Assembly (NCBI RefSeq): GCF_905196875.1
Contig: NZ_CAJJWO010000020.1
Coordinates: forward strand, 13,604-77,603
Reading direction: 5' to 3'
Source: an uncultured Parabacteroides sp.
Lineage (GTDB): Bacteria > Bacteroidota > Bacteroidia > Bacteroidales > Tannerellaceae
Length of the DNA: 64,000 nt
Shown: in pieces, positions 17,155-25,504 of the stretch
How positions within the stretch are numbered: position 1 is the stretch's first letter
How the letters are laid out: the number at the start of each line of letters is the position of its first letter
Made by a program: the position numbers and the translations under genes
The notes under the pieces: model-generated
What the model was told of the DNA's origin: nothing
Databases searched by the model: none
Seen by the model: only the letters and a program-made list of their open reading frames with translations

Positions 17155-17862
17155 GTGGCAATTTCTTTCTTAAAAGAATCCGATAAGTTTTCCTGGCATG
17201 ATAGAATAAGAAAGATAAGAAACATGCCGTTAACCGATTTGATTGATATTGGTATTGAACGGCTTAAACAGATTCTAAATCTTGACTTGTATAGGTATTG
17301 TAAATGGGAAGGTAGAGTCTATATACATCGTAGAGTCTGTTTTAATGTCGCCTCTAATACGCTTTCATTTGGAAAAGCAGGTAAACTATATATTTTCCCG
17401 TGGGGAAAGGATGGACATCGTTTTTCCCAATTGGTGTTGCATCGTTATTCTCAATGTATTATACATGATTATTTGTATTGTAATTCCGGAGTCAGCATTG
17501 TCGTGGCGGCTAATGCCCGCCTGGTGATAAAAGAAGCTCTCATGAACAATAATGCCCGCATCTATTGTAGTAAGCATATCGAGATAGGCGAGGAAGTTCT
17601 TATTGGAGATAATGTAAGTATCAGGGATACAGATAATCACCGGATTTATTATGAAGGCCACGTACAAGAGGTCAGTAGTCCGGTCATTATCGAGGATCAT
17701 GTATGGATCGGCATAAACAGCACAATACTTAAAGGAGTCAGGATTGGAAAAGGAGCAATTGTAGCCGCAGGCTCTGTGGTTACTAAAGACGTACCAGCCG
17801 GATGCCTGGCAGGAGGAATGCCTGCAAAGGTTTTGAAACAGAATGTTTCGTGGGAATTTTAA
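17155..17862 (+). CDS. Hexapeptide-repeat O-acyltransferase (second of a related pair)
   Basis: A 235-residue left-handed beta-helix acyltransferase. Repeat strands begin near residue 110 (VVAANARLVIKEALMNNNAR), with the active-site loop SIRDTDNHRIYY and the terminal block VWIGINSTILKGVRIGKGAIVAAGSVVTKDVPAGCLAGGMPAKVL. The start is GTG at 17155, 19 nt after the previous stop. It shares its loop and C-terminal ending with the gene at 15344, suggesting duplication and perhaps acetylation of two different positions or residues. Acetyl is the expected acyl group but is not proven. Confidence 0.8.
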   Translation: MAISFLKESDKFSWHDRIRKIRNMPLTDLIDIGIERLKQILNLDLYRYCKWEGRVYIHRRVCFNVASNTLSFGKAGKLYIFPWGKDGHRFSQLVLHRYSQCIIHDYLYCNSGVSIVVAANARLVIKEALMNNNARIYCSKHIEIGEEVLIGDNVSIRDTDNHRIYYEGHVQEVSSPVIIEDHVWIGINSTILKGVRIGKGAIVAAGSVVTKDVPAGCLAGGMPAKVLKQNVSWEF

Positions 17863-17899
17863 AGGAAAAATATACGTGTAATTAAAACTCAAATATTGT

Positions 17900-18178
17900 A
17901 TGAATAAAACTGAATTAGCAAAAGAAATCGCATCTCGTATGTCTACTACTGTTACCGAATCTTTACGGTTTCTGAACATAATGAATGAAGTGATAAGTGA
18001 TACGATTCTGAAGGATGAAACCGTAATGTTACAAAACTTCGGCCGATATGTTCCCTGGAAGCAGGTAGAGCGTCCAGGACGTAATCTGCGTACAGGTGTC
18101 GATTGTATGATTGGCAAGCGGGTAAGCGTGAAGTTTAAGCCGGGAAAAGGGTTGATAGAAAAATTGAATTCACAATAG
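17900..18178 (+). CDS. HU-family DNA-binding protein
   Basis: A 92-residue member of the HU/IHF fold: N-terminal helices (MNKTELAKEIASRMS), the dimer core (MLQNFGRYVPWKQVERPGRNLRTG) and a beta-arm segment (VDCMIGKRVSVKFKPGKGL). HU proteins bend and compact DNA. Its place inside a polysaccharide operon, between an acyltransferase and wza, suggests local control of this operon or of the inversion, but that is an inference. It is more divergent than a housekeeping HU, with Trp and Cys in the arm region. The start ATG at 17900 is the first in frame. Confidence 0.85.
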   Translation: MNKTELAKEIASRMSTTVTESLRFLNIMNEVISDTILKDETVMLQNFGRYVPWKQVERPGRNLRTGVDCMIGKRVSVKFKPGKGLIEKLNSQ

Positions 18179-18193
18179 TCATCAAGTATAAGT

Positions 18194-19006
18194 ATGAAAA
18201 GTTATAAAGTGCTTTTAAGTGTATGCTTCATTGCCTGTTTGTTGTCTGCCTGCGGTTCGGTGAAAGATATTACTTACCTGCAAGGGGAAGGATTATTAAA
18301 GAAAACTGCGATTGCGGATACATTCGATTTGAAAATACAAAAGGATGATTTATTGGATATAGTGGTAAGTTGTATTGAACCGGAATTGCTTCGACCTTTT
18401 ATTCAACAATATAGTGGTGGAGGCGGTTACGGAGGAAATTACAGCGGGAGCTATGATGGGAATTATACAGGGAATGTTGGATATAATCGTGGATATCTGG
18501 TAGAAATAGATGGAACGATCAATTACCCGTTACTGGGTAAAATAAAAGTTTCCGGACTAACCCGAAGGGAAGTGATCGACCTGATCGAGGGACGATTGAA
18601 AAAAGAAGGTTATATTGCAGATCCTATCGTAACAGTTCGTTTTCTGAATTTTCGCATATCTGTTTTAGGTGAAGTCAGCCGTCCCGGTACCTATAATATA
18701 TCTTCGGAACGGATCACCTTGCTCGAAGCATTGAGTATAGCCGGCGATCTGACGATACACGGACGGCGCGACCGCGTAGCCGTGATCCGTGAAATAGATG
18801 GCGAACGCATTATCCTTTATCACGATCTCCGCTCGATGGATGTCTTCCAGTCGCCCAACTATTATCTGAAACAAAATGACATGATCTATGTGGAGCCAAA
18901 CCGCGTCAAGGCTGAGACCAGTAAACAAAACCAATTCACGAATGTAGGGACATGGATGTCTATTATCTCTTTCCTTGCATCGATGAGTGTACTGATTTTT
19001 AAATAA
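18194..19006 (+). CDS. wza: Polysaccharide export lipoprotein, Wza-like
   Basis: A 270-residue outer-membrane export protein. It has a lipoprotein signal with lipobox LLSAC (Cys20), a polysaccharide export domain (about 40-150: LKIQKDDLLDIVV, GYLVEIDGTINYPLLGKIKVSGLTR), a SLBB domain (about 150-230: ISVLGEVSRPGTYNI, IYVEPNRVKAE) and a C-terminal hydrophobic segment (WMSIISFLASMSVLIFK) that could sit in the membrane. An insertion of Gly/Tyr/Asn-rich sequence (GGGGYGGNYSGSYDGNY) occurs in the export domain. It is directly followed by wzc, as in other Wzy-type systems. Confidence 0.9.
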   Translation: MKSYKVLLSVCFIACLLSACGSVKDITYLQGEGLLKKTAIADTFDLKIQKDDLLDIVVSCIEPELLRPFIQQYSGGGGYGGNYSGSYDGNYTGNVGYNRGYLVEIDGTINYPLLGKIKVSGLTRREVIDLIEGRLKKEGYIADPIVTVRFLNFRISVLGEVSRPGTYNISSERITLLEALSIAGDLTIHGRRDRVAVIREIDGERIILYHDLRSMDVFQSPNYYLKQNDMIYVEPNRVKAETSKQNQFTNVGTWMSIISFLASMSVLIFK

Positions 19007-19012
19007 AAAAAC

Positions 19013-21349
19013 ATGAAAGAACAAACACCTTATACCGAGAAACTGGATGTAAGCGGGGAGTTTAATATTCGTACTATTTTGGATGTTCTTTTTTCGAAAT
19101 GGTATTGGTTTGTTATCTCTGTATTGTTTTGTATGGTGGGGGCTTATGTGTATTTGCAAACAGTTCCGACTGTTTATAAAAGGCAAGCTGTCGTCCTGTT
19201 GAAAAAACAATCCAATACGGAAGATGCATTTATAGAAAAGCAACTGTTCAACCAGAATTATGACGTAAATAATGAAATACAGGTTTTCAAGTCGCGTTCA
19301 TTGATGGTAGAAGTTGTACGTCGGTTGTCGCTCAATCGGGAATACTCTTTGAAGCAAGGCTTAAGAAAGAAAATACTCTATAAAGAGTCGCCGATCTGGG
19401 TAGAATTTCCGGATTCAACTCTCTCGTTGCCTGTTTCTTTTACAATTATACCAATTTCAGCAGATACCTATCAATTGACAGATTTACCGAATTACGAAGA
19501 TCGGGTAACGGAGGAACAGTTCGGTCAGGTGGTGCAAACCCCTGTTGGGAAGATCATTGTAAATCAATCAATGGCATTTGATGAAACCTATCAGGGCATA
19601 TCGATTCAGATTACTTGTATAACAGAGGAGGCGGCTATTGCTTCTTGTCTGGGAAGGCTCGATGTCGAACTGGCAGAAAGAGAAGCGACCCTTATTGCTT
19701 TGAAATATCAGGATACGGAACCGGATCGTGCAGATACTATTCTGAATACCTTGATCGATGTGTACAATGATGAAGCTATACGTGATAAAAATCTGATCAT
19801 CCGGAATACCGGAATGTTTATTGATGAACGCCTTGCTATTATCAACTGCGAATTAGGAGGAGTGGACAGTGACATAGAAAACTTCAAAAAAAGAAATCAA
19901 CTGGTCGATCTTAATTCAGAGGCTGGACTTTTTGTTAGTGACCGTAGCCGGTATGAACAGGAGGAAATAGAGTTGGCCGGTCAAAAAGAGTTAACCCGGT
20001 TAATTCAGGAATATCTTCGGGATCCGATGAAAGAAGGGAATTTGCTTCCGGCTAACAGTGGTATTATGGATACCGGTGTGGAGGATTTGATAGCTGAATA
20101 CAATGCTCTCTTATTGGTGAAAAATAAATTAAAAGACAGAGGGAGCCATAGTCCGGTAGTTCAGGAAAAAGAAGCCGATCTGAAAGCCTTGCGTGTAACT
20201 ATCCTGAAAGTGTTGGATAATCTTCAGCATGCTATTTCACGTAAGTTGTCTGATGTACGTAACCGGTTGTCACAAGTAGATAACCGCATTGCAACAGTCC
20301 CTACACAAGAAAAATATGTCTTGACGGTAGAAAGGCAGCAAAAGATCAAAGAGGAACTTTATTTGTATTTGCTAAATAAGAGGGAAGAAAATGCTTTGAG
20401 TATAGCAACTACTAATAGTAATATTCGTGTAATTGACCGGGCTTATGGAACAGGGGTTGCCGGAACGAATAAAGTTGTTATTTTGTTAGTGGCTTTTCTA
20501 ATGGGCCTGGCTATTCCCAGCTTGATTTTTTATCTGCAACCGATGCTCGATGTAACAGTCCGGGGGCGTAAGGATATCACTGAAAATCTGACTATTCCAT
20601 TTTTGGGAGAGATTCCGTATCGTCATAGAAAAAAACAAGGGACAGATACTGCAAGACATGGGCATGACGGAGTTTCGGAGGCATTCCGTATCGTTCGTAC
20701 GAATATCGACTTTATGTTGAATAAGGACAAAGGAGCCCAGGTAATAATGTTGACCTCTTCGAATCCCGGTGCCGGTAAATCGTTCATCTCTCTAAACTTG
20801 GCTATTTCGTTGTCGCAGACAGGAAAACGAGTGATTCTGTTGGAAATGGATATCCGCAAAGGTTCGGTAAGAGAGCCGGGCGAGAGTGTTTTACCTGGTA
20901 TTACCAACTATTTAGCCGGAAGGACAGAGGATCTTGATCAATTGATCCACCCTTATAAAAATAATAACGATTTTGATGTAATTACTTCCGGACCAATTCC
21001 CCCGAATCCCTCCGAACTATTACTGACTTCACGTTTGGATTTATTGGTTAACAGTTTGAAAGATTATTACGATTATATCTTGATCGATACGGTCCCTTAT
21101 GGCTTGGTAGCTGATGCCCAAATAATCAGCCGTGTTGCAGATTTATGTATTTACGTGATCCGGGAAGGTTTTATGGACCGTAGGCAACTGTCTGAAGTTG
21201 AGATATTATATACAAGTGGGAAATTGTCGGGAATGTCAGTTCTGTTGAATGGCGTACGCAACAAACATGCCGGATACGGATATGGCTACGGGTACTATGG
21301 ATATGGATATTACGGATATGGTTATGCATCTGATTTTAATTCTAAATAA
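19013..21349 (+). CDS. wzc: Wzc-like polysaccharide co-polymerase and tyrosine autokinase
   Basis: A 778-residue inner-membrane protein controlling chain length and export. It has a membrane helix at about 28-48, a periplasmic Wzz domain with coiled coils (about 60-480), a second helix at about 485-505 and a cytoplasmic BY-kinase domain with Walker A SSNPGAGKSF, Walker A-prime LLEMDIRKGS and Walker B YILIDTVPYG. The C-terminus (about 752-774) is a Tyr/Gly cluster, the expected autophosphorylation tail. The kinase is fused, as in Gram-negative Wzc. It starts 6 nt after wza. Length and layout are typical. Confidence 0.92.
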   Translation: MKEQTPYTEKLDVSGEFNIRTILDVLFSKWYWFVISVLFCMVGAYVYLQTVPTVYKRQAVVLLKKQSNTEDAFIEKQLFNQNYDVNNEIQVFKSRSLMVEVVRRLSLNREYSLKQGLRKKILYKESPIWVEFPDSTLSLPVSFTIIPISADTYQLTDLPNYEDRVTEEQFGQVVQTPVGKIIVNQSMAFDETYQGISIQITCITEEAAIASCLGRLDVELAEREATLIALKYQDTEPDRADTILNTLIDVYNDEAIRDKNLIIRNTGMFIDERLAIINCELGGVDSDIENFKKRNQLVDLNSEAGLFVSDRSRYEQEEIELAGQKELTRLIQEYLRDPMKEGNLLPANSGIMDTGVEDLIAEYNALLLVKNKLKDRGSHSPVVQEKEADLKALRVTILKVLDNLQHAISRKLSDVRNRLSQVDNRIATVPTQEKYVLTVERQQKIKEELYLYLLNKREENALSIATTNSNIRVIDRAYGTGVAGTNKVVILLVAFLMGLAIPSLIFYLQPMLDVTVRGRKDITENLTIPFLGEIPYRHRKKQGTDTARHGHDGVSEAFRIVRTNIDFMLNKDKGAQVIMLTSSNPGAGKSFISLNLAISLSQTGKRVILLEMDIRKGSVREPGESVLPGITNYLAGRTEDLDQLIHPYKNNNDFDVITSGPIPPNPSELLLTSRLDLLVNSLKDYYDYILIDTVPYGLVADAQIISRVADLCIYVIREGFMDRRQLSEVEILYTSGKLSGMSVLLNGVRNKHAGYGYGYGYYGYGYYGYGYASDFNSK

Positions 21350-21368
21350 ATAATAAATTGATTTGGTT

Positions 21369-22037
21369 ATGAAAACTCTATGTTGTTTAATGTTTCTTTT
21401 TTGTTTGAGTACATTATCGGTATTAGCCCAGGTAGAACAAGCTCCTCCTGGAAATACAAGTATGAATGAACAGGATACACTTGCTGAAAATAAGGAACGT
21501 TATTGGACTGTTTCTTTGTCCGGAGGTGCTACCTTGTATCAGGCGGAATGGGATCGTGATATGAAGAAGGTGGATTATATTACTCCTTATGGAAAATTAT
21601 CTGTTGCCCGTTGGTTTTCTCCTGTGTGGGGGCTTCGTTTGCAGTTGGATGGAGGTAAGTTTAAAAACGGTGCCGTAAAACTTAGAGAAGCCGGTTCCGG
21701 AGGTAAGTTTTATTTTGCCGATGGATATGTTGAGTTTATAACGAATGTTCTGAATTGGGGCAAGGAGAAAAATTCAAATCGCCCGGTATCTGCGTATTTA
21801 TATACAGGAATAGGAGGTGCCTGGACACCTGCGCGAAACGATTATTCCGCACAGTTTTCACCAGCATTTATACTTGGAGGACAGATCAACTTCCGTCTAA
21901 ACGATATTTGGAGTGTCGCTGTAGAATGGGATGGTACGATCGTAAAAGATAAATTCAACAGTCATCTTGGTGGGCGTAAATGTGAAGGCTATATGGGGGT
22001 GACTGCAGGTTTGGTCTATCGTTTTTCACAAAAATAA
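21369..22037 (+). CDS. Outer-membrane beta-barrel protein related to the OmpA-like barrel
   Basis: A 222-residue exported protein with a signal peptide (about 1-21, ending VLAQ). Alternating aromatic beta strands run to the C-terminus, which ends in YRFSQK. Its pattern SLSGGATLYQAEW, VARWFSPVWGLRLQLDGG matches the N-terminal barrel of the OmpA-family protein at 60008 (VAGGASILLGD, GKWFNPYLAFRAQLNGG), but the peptidoglycan-binding OmpA domain is missing. Directly after wzc, it may help the polymer cross or attach to the outer membrane, comparable in place to Wzi; this is inference. ATG at 21369 is preferred over TTG at 21363. Confidence 0.75.
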   Translation: MKTLCCLMFLFCLSTLSVLAQVEQAPPGNTSMNEQDTLAENKERYWTVSLSGGATLYQAEWDRDMKKVDYITPYGKLSVARWFSPVWGLRLQLDGGKFKNGAVKLREAGSGGKFYFADGYVEFITNVLNWGKEKNSNRPVSAYLYTGIGGAWTPARNDYSAQFSPAFILGGQINFRLNDIWSVAVEWDGTIVKDKFNSHLGGRKCEGYMGVTAGLVYRFSQK

Positions 22038-22041
22038 TCGG

Positions 22042-22818
22042 ATGAAAGTAAAAACATATCTTATTAATCAAAAAGAATCTGTCGATCGCAGGAATACCAT
22101 GTTGGCCGAGTTGATAAAGTATCCATGCATGGATGTAGAAATAGTGGAAGGCATAAATGGTAAAAGATTATCCCCTGAATACGTAAAGACTAATTTTGAT
22201 GTTTTAAAGTTCGTTTACCGGAATAGACGCACTCCGAAACGTGGTGAAATTGGTTGTATATTAAGTCATCGGGAGTGTTATAAAAGATTGTTGGATTCTG
22301 ATGAAGATTATGCGTTGATATTGGAAGATGATATCGTCTTTTTTTATCCCGAAAAAGTAGAGCTCTTAATTAGAGAGACGACAGGAAAATTGAAAAAAAA
22401 CTCTCCTCACGTCATCTCTTTTGCAACACATAATATCTATTATACCGGAAAGGTTTATGATATTGATGATTTTTCTTTTCATAAACTCTGGGATGCTTAT
22501 GGTGCCTGTGCTTATCTGATCAATAGAAAGGCTGCGGAGAAATTATTGAAAATCTCGCGCTATTCTATTGTTGCCGATGATTTTACTTTTATGAAAAAGA
22601 TAGGAATATTAATAGAAGGCATCTATCCTACATTTATTACAGGATTATCGAATATCGATATGCCGACAGAAATACAGACAGATCATACTGATTTTATTCG
22701 CTTATGGGATTTGCCGTTGTGGTATCAGTTTAAGCATTGTTGGGCAAGACTTTATTGTAAACTGTTGTTGTCAGTAAAAATCTTTTCTTATAGGGAGTAT
22801 TCGGAAGGTTCTAATTAA
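22042..22818 (+). CDS. Glycosyltransferase family 25
   Basis: A 258-residue GT25 (LPS-type) glycosyltransferase. It shows the family signature YLINQKESVDRRNTML near the start, GEIGCILSHRECYKRLL, and ALILEDDIVF with the acidic metal-binding residues. Members usually transfer galactose or glucose to LPS or other glycans. It starts 4 nt after the barrel gene. Sugar specificity cannot be told. Confidence 0.87.
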   Translation: MKVKTYLINQKESVDRRNTMLAELIKYPCMDVEIVEGINGKRLSPEYVKTNFDVLKFVYRNRRTPKRGEIGCILSHRECYKRLLDSDEDYALILEDDIVFFYPEKVELLIRETTGKLKKNSPHVISFATHNIYYTGKVYDIDDFSFHKLWDAYGACAYLINRKAAEKLLKISRYSIVADDFTFMKKIGILIEGIYPTFITGLSNIDMPTEIQTDHTDFIRLWDLPLWYQFKHCWARLYCKLLLSVKIFSYREYSEGSN

Positions 22819-22852
22819 TTCCGGAGTTTATCTTAATTAAATATTAATTCAA

Positions 22853-25486
22853 ATGAACAAATTATATCTGACCTTATTGATTGTAACCTTCTGTGTTACA
22901 GATTTATTTGCAGAATCAATAAAAAGTAAAGGAAGTGATTCGCCAATTTTTACTGTTGCTATAATTTCCGACCTTCATAACCAGCAAGAGCTTATCAGTG
23001 GGAATGTTGAGAATGTGCGTTTGCGGGGAACCGTTATTAATACGATAGAAAAAATCAAGAACGAAGAGAATATAGACTTGCTTGTTATGAATGGCGATTA
23101 TACCAGTGATGCATCCATATCGGAAGAAAACTGGAAAAGAGTTCGAGAATTGATGCATACTGCATCTTTAGGGGCTTTTCAGGACAATGCAAAGAACAAG
23201 CCGGTAATTTATATTAATGGAAATCATGATTATGAAGTCGGGAAAGATGTTTGGCAGGGAGAGGGTTCGGCTAGCTTCAATGCAGGTGATTATTATTCAT
23301 TTCCGATGAAAACCAATGTTGGCGAATTGAGTGAAAACGATTGTTTTTATGAAAAGACCGCAGATGAGAAATATGATCTATTAGCAGCATTTCATTATAT
23401 AATTAATGGTTTCGATTTTGTCTGTCTAAATACAGGTAAGTTTTCATATAAGAGTGCCGTAGATTACCAGTATTCGATAGAATCGGTAACATGGTGTAAG
23501 AATAAGCTGGAGGAGATTTGCAAGGATGATCCGAATAAAACGGTATTTTTTATGGCTCATTTCCCTTTTCCCGATTCCAAAAGTATTCACAGTTATGGCA
23601 ATAAAGGGTTGAAGCCTGTAGAATCAACCGCTTTGTTGAAATCGACTCTTGCTAAATATAAGAATCTGATTTACATTTACGGACATGACCATGGGGGAGA
23701 TAATGCATATATACGGACAGAAACAGCCCAGCGGGTCACTGAATATGATTCGAACGGTAACTGGTATGTAGAAGCCGGTCAGAATGAATCGGGTACTTTA
23801 TTTTGCATTAAAGATATATGTGATAAATATTTAGGTTATGGTGATTATAATCTTAATCTGCTGGAGAATGAAAATATATGTACCATTTCTTCCTCTTCCG
23901 TAAATGGTCTGTTTAATATAAAAGTAAATGATGGAGTTAATCCTAATCTCTATTTTAGTGCAGGATCTAAGACTTTTTCAGTTAATCGTGAGGCAAAAGA
24001 TTTATTCTTGTATGAAATCGTTTCTACTGATAACGGAGAGTCGAAAGCTATGCAAGTATCTTCTGTCGAAGATGGAAAACAATACCTGATCGTTTTTAAA
24101 GACAATGAAGATTATTATGCTCTGACAAATGAGACTAATGGAATAAGCGGAGCCGACCATCGTTTGAAATCTGTTAGCCTATCGGTTAATGGAGTGGAAG
24201 CTACTTATTCCGATATAAATCCGGACGATGATTATTCAGCTATCTGGTCGGTAAGTAGTAAGGAACACGGAATTAAAAGTTTTTGTTCTTCATTCGCGGG
24301 ATCGATGCGCTATTATGGCAGTTCGATCGATGATTATGCTAGTATTCGCGATTCCCGTCTCATTCAAGCTCTGCTGATATATGTCTACACAGATCGTGTC
24401 GTTTTACAAATGAAGAACTATGGCGAATCAGGTCTGTTAAATGGAATCTCAATTGCAGCGGTACCGACTCCGTTTATAAGTGAACGGACAGTAAGTAATA
24501 CAGGAATCAAATATGAGTTCTACATTGCATCGGAGAATGAGGGAGAGGGAACAGTGATAAGTTCTCATGAAACCGGATACTTAAAAGAAAATACCGATAT
24601 AACTGTAACGGCTAAGGCCAAAGATGGATTTATATTTGAAAAATGGACGGACAACCAGGGAAATTTACTATCGACGGAAAACCCGTATACATTCAGCTTG
24701 ACTGGTGATACGGCTCTCTATGCCAAATTTAAGAAAGTCGAAATCCCGCAATCTGTTTATTATGATTTTGTACTCATTCCCCCGACCGAAATAGTTGGTT
24801 CGGTAAGTAGTCTACCAGGCCCGGGACGTTTGGAAGAACGGACCAAGATCTCTCTAACTGCGACTCCCAATAGTGGATTTGTTTTTGAAAAATGGGTTAA
24901 TGGAAACAACATGACTCTTTCAATGCAGAATCCGTATAGGTTCAGTTTGACCAGAGATATGATTATCTATGCTGTATTTAAAGAAAATCAGAATCCCGGG
25001 CCTGTTTATTATGATTTTACCGTTATTCCTCCGACAGAAGCCGTCGGTTCGGTAATTAGCGAACCGAGAGCGGGACGTTTGGCTGAACGAACGGCAATAA
25101 CTGTAACGGCTATCCCTAAAGACGGATTTGTTTTTGAGAAGTGGACAAATGGATCAAATATACTCCTTTCAACTGAAAATCCGTATATATTTAATTTGGA
25201 TGAAACGAATACGGTCGTTTACGCCAACTTCAAAAGTTCGGAAATAGGTACAGATGTGGAGGATATCCGTGTGGAATTTCCGACAGTATATGTCAGGGAT
25301 CATATACTTTATGTCGAGAATATTTGTGCCGGATCGAAAATTATCGTCACGGATCTTACCGGACGTATTGTCAGTATGAATGAATCGAAAGATGGTTATA
25401 TCCGTATACCTTTAACGGAAAAACAAATATATATTGTAAAGGTCACTTATCTGAAGTCTGACTCGATTTTTAAAGTAATCGGATAA
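22853..25486 (+). CDS. Secreted metallophosphoesterase with InlB-type repeats and T9SS-like C-terminus
   Basis: An 877-residue exported protein. A signal peptide (1-20) is followed by a calcineurin-like phosphoesterase domain (about 30-300) with all metal motifs: ISDLHNQ, VMNGDYTSD, GNHDYEVG, MAHFPF and GHDHGG. A beta-rich middle region (about 320-545) follows, then three repeats of about 80 residues (about 555-798), each with an EKW motif after GF, resembling divergent InlB B-repeats. The last 75 residues (DHILYVENI, IIVTDLTGRIV, IYIVKV) look like a type A T9SS sorting domain. The substrate is unknown; a cell-surface glycan phosphate or diester is one option. It is unusual in a polysaccharide operon. 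Confidence 0.82.
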   Translation: MNKLYLTLLIVTFCVTDLFAESIKSKGSDSPIFTVAIISDLHNQQELISGNVENVRLRGTVINTIEKIKNEENIDLLVMNGDYTSDASISEENWKRVRELMHTASLGAFQDNAKNKPVIYINGNHDYEVGKDVWQGEGSASFNAGDYYSFPMKTNVGELSENDCFYEKTADEKYDLLAAFHYIINGFDFVCLNTGKFSYKSAVDYQYSIESVTWCKNKLEEICKDDPNKTVFFMAHFPFPDSKSIHSYGNKGLKPVESTALLKSTLAKYKNLIYIYGHDHGGDNAYIRTETAQRVTEYDSNGNWYVEAGQNESGTLFCIKDICDKYLGYGDYNLNLLENENICTISSSSVNGLFNIKVNDGVNPNLYFSAGSKTFSVNREAKDLFLYEIVSTDNGESKAMQVSSVEDGKQYLIVFKDNEDYYALTNETNGISGADHRLKSVSLSVNGVEATYSDINPDDDYSAIWSVSSKEHGIKSFCSSFAGSMRYYGSSIDDYASIRDSRLIQALLIYVYTDRVVLQMKNYGESGLLNGISIAAVPTPFISERTVSNTGIKYEFYIASENEGEGTVISSHETGYLKENTDITVTAKAKDGFIFEKWTDNQGNLLSTENPYTFSLTGDTALYAKFKKVEIPQSVYYDFVLIPPTEIVGSVSSLPGPGRLEERTKISLTATPNSGFVFEKWVNGNNMTLSMQNPYRFSLTRDMIIYAVFKENQNPGPVYYDFTVIPPTEAVGSVISEPRAGRLAERTAITVTAIPKDGFVFEKWTNGSNILLSTENPYIFNLDETNTVVYANFKSSEIGTDVEDIRVEFPTVYVRDHILYVENICAGSKIIVTDLTGRIVSMNESKDGYIRIPLTEKQIYIVKVTYLKSDSIFKVIG

Positions 25487-25504
25487 AATACTTTCTATTG
25501 ACTT

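Noticed and set aside
21280..21345. Possible low-complexity assembly artefact (Tyr-Gly codon repeats)
   Set aside because: A Tyr-rich tail is the normal end of Wzc-type autokinases, and the frame closes cleanly.
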